Origin: Rheinheimera sp.
GTDB taxonomy: Bacteria > Pseudomonadota > Gammaproteobacteria > Enterobacterales > Alteromonadaceae
DNA: 64,000 nucleotides
Reading direction: 5' to 3'
NCBI RefSeq assembly: GCF_030824435.1
Contig: NZ_JAVBXS010000100.1
Location: 80,597 to 144,596 of the forward strand
Position numbers and translations under genes: made by a program. Below, piece by piece: positions 1 to 7,419 of this stretch (position 1 is the stretch's first letter; every line of letters starts with the position of its first letter). The notes below the pieces were generated by a model. That model saw only the letters and a program-made list of their open reading frames with translations. It was not told the DNA's origin and searched no databases.

Positions 1-494
1 ACCTGATAATGTTTGGCCATCTGTCGACCAGCAATCAGCTGGCTCAGCGCTGCTGCAAGTTTTGGACTATGCGCCAGCAACAACAAACCACTGGCTTCTC
101 TGTCCAGCCGGTGAATTAAAAACACAGCTCTGTTACCAAGCTGTTGTTCGGCAAAACGCAATAAACTCAGATGATCTCCCCATTCATTGCCTTGCGACAA
201 CATACCAGGCGGTTTGTACCAGACGCTAAAAGTGCGTTCATCGGCCAGTAAGACCGCAGCTTCACACTGGCGCGACAACAAATCGTCATCATAATTCAGT
301 TCAAGCTGTTCACCGGCAGCCACCGGGCTTTGCGCCCGGCGCAGCCGTTTTGTTTGTTTACCACGGCGCCAGATCACCGCGCCTTTATTCATGGCATCTT
401 TTAACCGGCCTTTAGACAACTCAGGCACAGCAGCGGCCAATAAATCAACAGCCAGACCCGGTGTTGCCACCAGAATGGTTTTACTAATTTTCAT
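1..494 (-). CDS. RluA-family pseudouridine synthase, 3' end cut by window edge
   Basis: Partial gene read from an ATG at 494 and open to the window edge (at least 164 residues). It is not the RluA at 10.4 kb; the two differ throughout. Residues 1 to about 70 look like an S4-type RNA-binding domain (basic KQTKRLRR segment), followed by the RluA/RsuA catalytic fold with the signature HRLDREASGL, whose Asp is the expected catalytic nucleophile. Enzymes of this family isomerise uridine to pseudouridine in rRNA or tRNA in the cytoplasm. A GGAAA sits before the ATG. The target RNA cannot be told from this part; the C-terminal half lies outside the window. Confidence 0.85.
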   Translation of the reverse strand, partial: MKISKTILVATPGLAVDLLAAAVPELSKGRLKDAMNKGAVIWRRGKQTKRLRRAQSPVAAGEQLELNYDDDLLSRQCEAAVLLADERTFSVWYKPPGMLSQGNEWGDHLSLLRFAEQQLGNRAVFLIHRLDREASGLLLLAHSPKLAAALSQLIAGRQMAKHYQ

Positions 495-609
495 CAGATT
501 TCCATACAACCCCATGTGCCGGAAAAACAACGGTCAGGGTGGTTAAAAATTCAGGAGCTATTCAGCCATCTCAGCTCAGGATCATATCAAAGCCGCCGGA
601 GATATGCCC

Positions 610-1380
610 ATGAAAACCCTGAGTTCACCGTCTTTACTGCAATATTGGTTATTTATTGTCTTTTTTTGCTTCACCGGATTCAGTGCCCGGGCCGATGACG
701 AGCTGCAGGCACTGCAACCGACCAAAGAACAACATCTGGCTGCCAGTGTTGTTGCGGCTTCCGCCAAAACCGGCACTACAGCCCAGGCCAACAGCCGCAG
801 CATGGCCACCAGTCAGGCTTATCAAAGTACTGCCTGGTTCCAGAGTATTGACTTAACCTTAAAAAGGGACTTAAACGGCAACGGTTTTTATTCCCAACTT
901 TATGTGCGTTTTGACGCCCACACCGACTATGCCAGCCAGCCGGTGTACGCCATTTACAGCCTGATCGGCAGCAATGGTGTGTCACGCCGAATCCACACCA
1001 GTTCCATTTTTACCCTGTACGGCCAGAGTTCACAGGACTGGTTTAGCGTCGAGACCAATCTGGTTAGTTTGGGGCGGGATTATTACAAACTAAAAATTCA
1101 GCTGGTTGATGCACAAAGTGGTTATCTGCTGGCTGAAATGTCAGGTTACGACAATGCCACCCTGGACCGGTTAGCGCTGGAAGATCAACACAGTGACAGC
1201 TACAGTCAGGTGATCATTCATGAAGAATCAGGTGGTAGTTTTGGTATTTTCGCCCTGCTCGGCTTAAGCTGTGTTTATCTGTGGCGAAGGAAACAACATG
1301 TTGTTCAGAATTGTGATGTTACTCAGTGCCTTGCTGCTGGCCAATCCGCTGCAGGCAACAATGGAATTTCAGCGTATTGA
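610..1380 (+). CDS. Exported protein with GlyGly-type C-terminal anchor (choice-of-anchor H-like)
   Basis: 256-residue envelope protein of unknown role. The ATG at 610 is preferred over 604 because GGAGA at 598-602 is correctly spaced only for 610. It has an N-terminal signal peptide (hydrophobic LLQYWLFIVFFCFTGFSA, then RADD) and a central beta-rich domain (YVRFDAHTDYASQPVY, then DWFSVETNLVSLGRDYYKLKI) resembling the 'choice-of-anchor H' family. Near the C-terminus ESGGSFGIF is followed by a short membrane segment and WRRK, the layout of a GlyGly-CTERM sorting signal cut by rhombosortase. Oddly, the frame runs about 30 residues past the basic cluster and overlaps the next gene by 83 bp. Family name from recollection; function unknown. 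Confidence 0.7.
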   Translation: MKTLSSPSLLQYWLFIVFFCFTGFSARADDELQALQPTKEQHLAASVVAASAKTGTTAQANSRSMATSQAYQSTAWFQSIDLTLKRDLNGNGFYSQLYVRFDAHTDYASQPVYAIYSLIGSNGVSRRIHTSSIFTLYGQSSQDWFSVETNLVSLGRDYYKLKIQLVDAQSGYLLAEMSGYDNATLDRLALEDQHSDSYSQVIIHEESGGSFGIFALLGLSCVYLWRRKQHVVQNCDVTQCLAAGQSAAGNNGISAY

Positions 1381-2224
1381 AGGTGAAACCAGCACTGAAT
1401 TTATCTATCAGCGGCCACCACTGCCAACCTTAAGTTTTATGCTGAACAACCAACAAATGCGCGGCCAGCACAGCAGCAAAAAAAAGTATTCTGCTGAGCT
1501 GGCCGAACTGCATGTGCGTCATCAGCTGTTACTGAACTCCGTCAAACTGCAACAACGTGGGGTGAAAATCCGGCTGTCGCCAAACAACCTGCCATTAACA
1601 GTCACAGTGTCGGGTGGCGACCTTCATCAGGTTGCCGCCATCCGCGATAAGCTGGCAGCAACGCAGCAGCAGGCTTATCAAAGTTATCTGCAACGTGATT
1701 ATCTTTATTTACTCACCACCAACCTTGGCGAAAGTTATGTGATCCCGGACCATGTCCGTGTCATGCGAGAACACTTAGCCCTGTTGCAACCCGTAGCTGC
1801 CAGTTTTATCAGTTTGTATGGCCGCAACAATATCCGCAAAATTTCAGCCCAGATAGCACAATGGCTGCAGCAAATTCCATATCAGGATTTATCCGACAGA
1901 CGCGAGTCTGCCGGTGCCGGTTATTTAACACCGGTGCAAATGTTGATGGCTAATCAGGGAGACTGTGACAGTAAAGCTGTGGTTTTTGCGGCAGTGCTGA
2001 GGAATATTTTCCCAAAACTGGGCATCGCTATTATTTATTTTAATGATCACGCTGTGATTGCAGCACAAATTCCGGCGCTGGACGATGAATTGACAGTGCA
2101 GTTAAACAACATGAGTTATTTGCTGCTCGACCCGACAGGGCCGGCAGCAATGCCGCTTGGCAAACTGAACCCACCTTACGATGTGCAGCTACAAAGCCGC
2201 CAGTTTAGTTACCGGTTATTTTGA
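1298..2224 (+). CDS. Exported transglutaminase-like protein
   Basis: 308-residue predicted periplasmic protein. The frame is open from 1271, but ATG 1298 is chosen because AAGGA lies just upstream and the product then starts with a clean signal peptide (MLFRIVMLLSALLLANPLQA). Around residue 215-222 the motif GDCDSKAVVF places a Cys as in transglutaminase-like cysteine peptidases. Downstream, NDHAVIA and LLLDPTGPA supply the His and Asp of a Cys-His-Asp triad. Such folds act as proteases or amidases, or as inactive scaffolds. It begins inside the preceding anchor-protein gene, suggesting translational coupling and a shared role. The substrate is unknown. Its 3' end overlaps the convergent gene by 16 bp. 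Confidence 0.75.
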   Translation: MLFRIVMLLSALLLANPLQATMEFQRIEGETSTEFIYQRPPLPTLSFMLNNQQMRGQHSSKKKYSAELAELHVRHQLLLNSVKLQQRGVKIRLSPNNLPLTVTVSGGDLHQVAAIRDKLAATQQQAYQSYLQRDYLYLLTTNLGESYVIPDHVRVMREHLALLQPVAASFISLYGRNNIRKISAQIAQWLQQIPYQDLSDRRESAGAGYLTPVQMLMANQGDCDSKAVVFAAVLRNIFPKLGIAIIYFNDHAVIAAQIPALDDELTVQLNNMSYLLLDPTGPAAMPLGKLNPPYDVQLQSRQFSYRLF

Positions 2225-3279
2225 TCCTGCTCTTTGCCCCTGAGTTGTTCCACCTGATGAAACAACTCCAGCCAGTCTGCCGGAATATGCCTGACACCTT
2301 GTGGATCGCCCCGGCCCAGTCGTTCTACATGCACCAATAAACGTTGAAATGGCGCCAGAACTTTGCTGCGAAAACGACGGCGAAAATACCACCACAAAGA
2401 CAATAAGGTCAGCAAATACAACAAAAAATGTCCAAACAGATCACGCAGTTCCGCCAGAGCCGAGCGTGCATCCTGAGGTTCCAGATGCAGTGTCACCGGC
2501 AGAATATTTAAAGTGCGTAATCTGTCGCTATGATGCAGCGCTTCAGTGTCGGCATCCAGCATCACCTGACCCTGAGCTATTGCCAACAAAGGTTCACCAA
2601 TGTCATTTAATAACTGTAAAGTGCTGTCCTGCTGGCCTTTGGCCACCCGCTGCAGCATAGCGGCCAAATCAAAATTCAACACCAGCTCACCCAATATCTG
2701 GTTATTTTGTTGTAATGGCACCGACAACATAAACACTGTTTCAGCCGCTTTAATCCGATGCAGCTGCAGCTCCTGATGATTTAACTTATGCAGTTGCTCC
2801 TTCTGTTGCCAGAATAACTGTGCTTCCAGCTCCAATGCCGCTGAACGTTGTTCTACCGGCACGTACCAGACACCAGACGCTGATAAATAACTGAATTGTT
2901 TGACAATATTGGAGGTGCGCTGCGCCATCTGCAATTGTGGCAATAACCCATTTAACATTGCTTTTTCAACATCCGACAGTTCCAGCCCGGTCGCTGAAGG
3001 CTGCAATGACCATTGTTGACCGTACAGGGATGCGGGAGCCGGCTGCGCCTGCAACACACTGGCTTCGGCATCCTGTTTCAGCATCTGGAGTAAATGAGCC
3101 ACGGGCGCCAATTGGTGTTCCAAATCTTCAGCCGCCGACAATAACAGCTGCTGGCGCTGCACAATACGCTGATTCAACGCAAGAAAATAATCAACAGTTG
3201 CAGCTGTCACCGCTAAAGCTGCGACCAGCAATAAAGTATATAACCGCGCTTTTTTATATTCGTTATACAGTGGATTCAT
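2209..3279 (-). CDS. Membrane sensor-like protein lacking an output domain
   Basis: 356 residues from the ATG at 3279 (a TTG at 3282 is also in frame). Residues about 13-34 form a first membrane helix. Residues about 36-280 form a helical, Gln/Leu-rich periplasmic region ending in a Cache/PDC-like strand pattern (LGELVLNFDLAAML). A second helix (LLYLLTLLSLWWYF, about 282-299) leads to a HAMP-like juxtamembrane stretch (VLAPFQRLLVHVERLGRGD), and the protein stops there. No kinase, GGDEF, EAL or MCP domain follows. It overlaps the upstream degenerate kinase-like gene by 17 bp, so the two are probably translated together and may form one receptor complex. Role inferred only. Confidence 0.6.
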   Translation of the reverse strand: MNPLYNEYKKARLYTLLLVAALAVTAATVDYFLALNQRIVQRQQLLLSAAEDLEHQLAPVAHLLQMLKQDAEASVLQAQPAPASLYGQQWSLQPSATGLELSDVEKAMLNGLLPQLQMAQRTSNIVKQFSYLSASGVWYVPVEQRSAALELEAQLFWQQKEQLHKLNHQELQLHRIKAAETVFMLSVPLQQNNQILGELVLNFDLAAMLQRVAKGQQDSTLQLLNDIGEPLLAIAQGQVMLDADTEALHHSDRLRTLNILPVTLHLEPQDARSALAELRDLFGHFLLYLLTLLSLWWYFRRRFRSKVLAPFQRLLVHVERLGRGDPQGVRHIPADWLELFHQVEQLRGKEQDQNNR

Positions 3280-5770
3280 CAATTATTTTCCCTGTTGCGG
3301 CCTGAAGATGCCGGACTCTGAGTTGGTAAAGGTACTGACTCAGTTTTGCAGCCCCTTCAGACATTTGCCAATACAAAGCGGCATCAGTCGCTGCAACCTC
3401 AGTCTGCTTTTGTTCACCACACCAGAGCAGCAGTGCCGGTTTGTGGTGGATATCCAGTTCCTGCTGCAATGACCATGGCAGGCAATACAGATCCTGCTGC
3501 AAATCACCGGGTAAAGCAGGCCAATGTTCGATCAACGCTGTTTCATAAGGCAAGGTCAACAACTGTTGCTCCAGATACCACAACGCCAGTGGATCCGGTT
3601 GATACAGCCAAACCCTGGTTTTGGGTAACAAAATTTCACCTTCAGCCGCTGAATTCAGCGCTAATGCCAGCTGTGGCAATACCATAGGTTTAGCCAACAA
3701 CTGAATACCGGCGCTTTGTTGTTGCCATTGTGATGGTTGACGCACACAAAACAGGATCCGGACTTTAGGAAAATAACGTCGTACCACAGTCGCTATTTTG
3801 CCCAGCAGGCTTGGGTCGGCTGCGGCAAAACTTTCGTCAATCACCAGTTGGTCAAGCTGCTGCTCTGTATCGCTGCACCACTTTAACAACTGACTGGCAT
3901 CGTCCATCGGCAATAAATCATAACCAAGCTGGCGCAACATTCTGTTGTACAACTGCTGGGAAGCGCCGGGCGGACACAACAACATTACCCGACCAGTTAA
4001 CTTGGGTAAGGTAAAACTCTCAACAGCGGGTTCCGGCAGTTCGTAATGAAACTCCAGCACTTGTTTATTACCATGGGCCGGGTCGGAGTGGCCGGATAAA
4101 TGGGCCTGAAACAGCGGTAACAGTTGTTGCAAGCGACGATAATGCTGCGCCTGCTCTGATTGCTGATCGGCAGGCGGGTCCAGTAACTTCAGCCACTGGC
4201 CGTCCGTTAAGGCATCCCCCTGATCCAATAATTCCAATCTGAGCTGATGATTGGCTGCCACCAGCAAACGCAGCTGGCACTGCTGATGCCCCAGTCGCTG
4301 CCGGGTCAGTTGCAACCATATTTCTATACAACGGAACAACGCCAGTTTTGCCACTAATACCACAGCGGGTAATTCAGTATTCAGTTCCAGCAGACAATCA
4401 AGCTGCTCATCCTGCTGCATCTGCAGCTGGATCAACTCAGGCAGTTCAGTCACCAGTTCACAGGCATAAATGGCGTCGAATTTCAGCTCTTGCTGCTGTG
4501 CCTGCAGGTAGCTGCGGCTCAGCTCTGCCAATCTGCTGTTATGCGGCTGCTGCAACCAGGCCTGCAACAAAGCATTGGCTGCCGGCAGATGATGTGGCGT
4601 CTGTACCTGGTCTTCAACAATTCCCTGTTGCTGGCTTAAGTTTTGGCTAACTGCCGGCTCGTCCGGCGGTAGCTCATCTTCCAGCTGCACCGTGGTTAGG
4701 TCTCCGGTGACGGGGGGATCAAAATCATGTAAAGCCCAATCTTTTTCCTCAGGCTGGCTGGCAAGCGCCGTCTGACGACCACGGATGATGCTGCGATTCA
4801 GGTACCAGAACATCAGCAACAACACCACTGTAACTCCGCCCAGAGCGGCCAGCAGTTGTTGTTTCAGTAATTTTAATTGTTGCAGCATGGTACTGGCGTC
4901 TTGTTCGGCCACCAGATACAGTTGCCAGCCTGGTAACCAGCGCCATGCCGCCAGCGTTTTTCTACCCAGATAATTTTGATAGGGTTTTAACAACAAACCC
5001 TGACGACGTTGCTGCATAGCACTTACCACTGCACTCAGTGGCCAGGCTCCGGCATCCTGATACTTTTGCCGGCTCAATAACAGGTTTTCAGGTGGTCTGC
5101 GGGCAAAAAGCTGCAGCTGCTGATTATCGTCCGTTTGTTCCATGCCAAGACGCGGCAACAAAGATTTCTGGTAACGGCTACGGCCATATAAACCAGCCTC
5201 AGTATCCAGTAACAACAACTCACCGGCCGAACCACCACTTGCCATCAACTGTTGCAACTGGGTTTGTAAAGTTGCAGCATCAAACCACAACACCAGCTGC
5301 AGATTATTTTGTTGCACTTGCAATGGCAGTACCCAAAGTTTGCTTAACACCAGCGGAGGCAAAAAAGTCGGTGCTTCGGTACTGCTGAATTTGGTTTGAC
5401 TAAAGAGTTGCCGCGCCTGGCTGGAGCTGAAACGTAGTACTTTGCCTTCATTGTCCAGCACCACATAAGCCAATAAAGGGTCTGGCCATAAAATGCGGCG
5501 AATGCGATCGTCCAGCTCCTGCAACGGATCCAGCAAGGGGGTGGCTTCAGCCGAAGGTGTTAACGCCGTTTTTAAATAAGACAGATGCAGCTGATAACCC
5601 TGTTGCCAGTCTTGCAGCAGGGCTTCAGCTTTGTCGAGTTGTACAGTGAGCTCAGTTTTTTGTTGATTGAGGTGCCAGTTGCCGTTTTGTAACCATAACC
5701 AGTAGCCGCAGCTCCAGATAAAAACCAACGACAATACAAACACTAAGCCAGACCACGAAAACAATTTCAC
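3263..5770 (-). CDS. Degenerate hybrid sensor kinase-like membrane protein
   Basis: 835 residues from a GTG at 5770, with GGAAG just upstream. Layout: membrane helix at about 8-28; periplasmic sensor region of about 275 residues with Cache-like features (LLAYVVLDNEGKVLRFS); second helix at about 305-325 (GGVTVVLLLMFWYLN); an acidic linker; a region shaped like a histidine-kinase ATPase domain but without recognisable H, N, G1 or G2 boxes (LRLELLDQGDALT is the nearest to a D-x-G box). A receiver-like domain follows (GRVMLLCPPG, LVIDESF, LLAKP) that keeps the candidate Asp and Lys-Pro but lacks the N-terminal acidic pair. A further receiver-like fold may form the C-terminus. Likely a pseudokinase scaffold; the signal is unknown. 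Confidence 0.6.
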   Translation of the reverse strand: MKLFSWSGLVFVLSLVFIWSCGYWLWLQNGNWHLNQQKTELTVQLDKAEALLQDWQQGYQLHLSYLKTALTPSAEATPLLDPLQELDDRIRRILWPDPLLAYVVLDNEGKVLRFSSSQARQLFSQTKFSSTEAPTFLPPLVLSKLWVLPLQVQQNNLQLVLWFDAATLQTQLQQLMASGGSAGELLLLDTEAGLYGRSRYQKSLLPRLGMEQTDDNQQLQLFARRPPENLLLSRQKYQDAGAWPLSAVVSAMQQRRQGLLLKPYQNYLGRKTLAAWRWLPGWQLYLVAEQDASTMLQQLKLLKQQLLAALGGVTVVLLLMFWYLNRSIIRGRQTALASQPEEKDWALHDFDPPVTGDLTTVQLEDELPPDEPAVSQNLSQQQGIVEDQVQTPHHLPAANALLQAWLQQPHNSRLAELSRSYLQAQQQELKFDAIYACELVTELPELIQLQMQQDEQLDCLLELNTELPAVVLVAKLALFRCIEIWLQLTRQRLGHQQCQLRLLVAANHQLRLELLDQGDALTDGQWLKLLDPPADQQSEQAQHYRRLQQLLPLFQAHLSGHSDPAHGNKQVLEFHYELPEPAVESFTLPKLTGRVMLLCPPGASQQLYNRMLRQLGYDLLPMDDASQLLKWCSDTEQQLDQLVIDESFAAADPSLLGKIATVVRRYFPKVRILFCVRQPSQWQQQSAGIQLLAKPMVLPQLALALNSAAEGEILLPKTRVWLYQPDPLALWYLEQQLLTLPYETALIEHWPALPGDLQQDLYCLPWSLQQELDIHHKPALLLWCGEQKQTEVAATDAALYWQMSEGAAKLSQYLYQLRVRHLQAATGKIIDESTV

Positions 5771-5838
5771 CAGGCTTCCGCTTCCTTGATGTGAACAGAG
5801 TGACTAGCCTAGCGGATCAGCCACTCAAGTCAACCTGT

Positions 5839-7230
5839 TTACAAATTGGCCTCGGCAAAAGAGGCTAATCTGCTACGTACCACCCCATTTAAGTTAATAG
5901 TGGTGCTGCCTTCAAAGTTTTTAAAACGCTCAACAATATAAGTCAGACCCGAGGTCACCGCTGTCAGATAGTTACTGTCAATTTGTGACAAGTTCCCGGA
6001 ACAAATCAGCTTGGTGCCTTCGCCACATCGGGTGATGATGGTTTTTAGCTGGGCTGCACTTAAGTTCTGGCATTCATCCAACAGCACTATCGCATTCTGA
6101 ATACTGCGCCCACGCATAAAGTTCACCGATTTAAACTGAATATTGGCTTTGTCCATTATGTATTGCACGCTGGCATGTGGATGTTCATCGGTTTTATGCA
6201 ACACTTCCAGCGAGTCGGTAATAGCTGCCAGCCATGGCGCCATTTTTTCTTCTTCAGTCCCTGGTAAAAAACCAATAGATTCAGCAATTTCCGGTGTATT
6301 ACGCGTCACTATCACTTTGTCGTATAACCCCCTTTCTATCACCATTTCCAGTGCAGCGGCCAGCGCCAGCAAAGTTTTGCCACAACCGGCAGGCCCGGTC
6401 AGAATCACCAGATCCATTTCAGGGTCGAGCAAAGCGTTTAATGCCATCGCCTGATAGACATTTTTTGGATGTACACCCCAGGCTTTTTTATGCATCAGTC
6501 GCTCAAAACCTAAATCCAGCACTTTAATTTCAGTTTCCGAAATGCTGACTACCCGGCCGGCAAAAGTTTCGTGTTCATCCACCAGGTATTCGTTCAGATA
6601 AGGATTAGGTAACACGGCTTTGGGCAAATAATGGTAAGTTTCGCGGCCTTCGTTGGCACTGCGGCAATCTTTAATCTGGCTCCAGAAATCGCCCGGCACC
6701 TTAAAATAACCTTTGTATAAAAACCGAACGTCGTCAATCAGCTGGTCGGTGCGGTAGTCTTCCACCAGTTTCAGACCAGCGCCTTTGGCCTTCAGCCGCA
6801 TATTGATATCTTTAGTCACCAAAATCACTTTGACCGGTGCTTTTTCTCTTTGTAAAAACAAGGCGGTATTAATAATTAAGTGGTCGTTTTCGCCGCCAGG
6901 TAAACCCGGAATTTGATCAGACAGATGATGGTCATTCACAATAAATAAGTGACCGTTTTCTTTATTTTCCAAAGGGGAAGGCAAAGCTACCCCTTGCAAC
7001 ATTTGTTCGGGACTGGCGTCTTTCAGCACATCTTCCAGCGCCCGGATAGCCACCCGCGCTTCGCGGCTAACGTCTTTGTGTTTATCCTTAATATGGTCTA
7101 ATTCTTCTAACACTGTCATAGGGATAACAACGTCGTGTTCTTCAAAGTTCAGGAAGGCAAAGGGTTCGTGCAGCAGGATGTTGGTATCAAGAACGTAGAT
7201 TTTTTTTTCTTTGCTTTTTCTTCGCGCCAT
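5839..7230 (-). CDS. PhoH family protein, PIN domain plus PhoH ATPase
   Basis: 463-residue cytoplasmic protein of the PhoH2 architecture. An N-terminal PIN-type RNase domain (VLDTNILLHEP, then an EELD acidic patch; about residues 10-140) is fused to a C-terminal PhoH P-loop domain. The Walker A GPAGCGKT is near residue 280 and the Walker B-like VLLDECQN follows. Members of this family couple ATP hydrolysis to RNA unwinding and cleavage, sometimes within toxin-antitoxin pairs, but no antitoxin-like gene is adjacent here. An AAGGAG precedes the ATG. It is divergent from rapA across a 189-bp gap. The physiological target is unknown. Confidence 0.9.
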   Translation of the reverse strand: MARRKSKEKKIYVLDTNILLHEPFAFLNFEEHDVVIPMTVLEELDHIKDKHKDVSREARVAIRALEDVLKDASPEQMLQGVALPSPLENKENGHLFIVNDHHLSDQIPGLPGGENDHLIINTALFLQREKAPVKVILVTKDINMRLKAKGAGLKLVEDYRTDQLIDDVRFLYKGYFKVPGDFWSQIKDCRSANEGRETYHYLPKAVLPNPYLNEYLVDEHETFAGRVVSISETEIKVLDLGFERLMHKKAWGVHPKNVYQAMALNALLDPEMDLVILTGPAGCGKTLLALAAALEMVIERGLYDKVIVTRNTPEIAESIGFLPGTEEEKMAPWLAAITDSLEVLHKTDEHPHASVQYIMDKANIQFKSVNFMRGRSIQNAIVLLDECQNLSAAQLKTIITRCGEGTKLICSGNLSQIDSNYLTAVTSGLTYIVERFKNFEGSTTINLNGVVRSRLASFAEANL

Positions 7231-7419
7231 ATGCAGCTCCTTAGCGTTGGACCAGCGTAAACAACTTTCGCTGTTATTTTAACTTTAGAGCAAGAATCCA
7301 CAGCACGGATGACATTTGCATGACAGATTTTCAGCCATGTTAAAAAAATCTGCTGTGACAGATGCAGTTTGGGTCTTTTCTTAGTACCATGCAGCCCCTT
7401 TTTTGGAGTGGTATCAAAC

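Noticed and set aside
1..494. Duplicate rluA at the window start
   Set aside because: It shares only the family signature with the rluA at 10.4 kb, and has an S4-like domain that RluA lacks.
582..809. Minus-strand frame over the anchor-protein signal peptide
   Set aside because: Antisense shadow with Ala/Ser-rich composition and no ribosome site.
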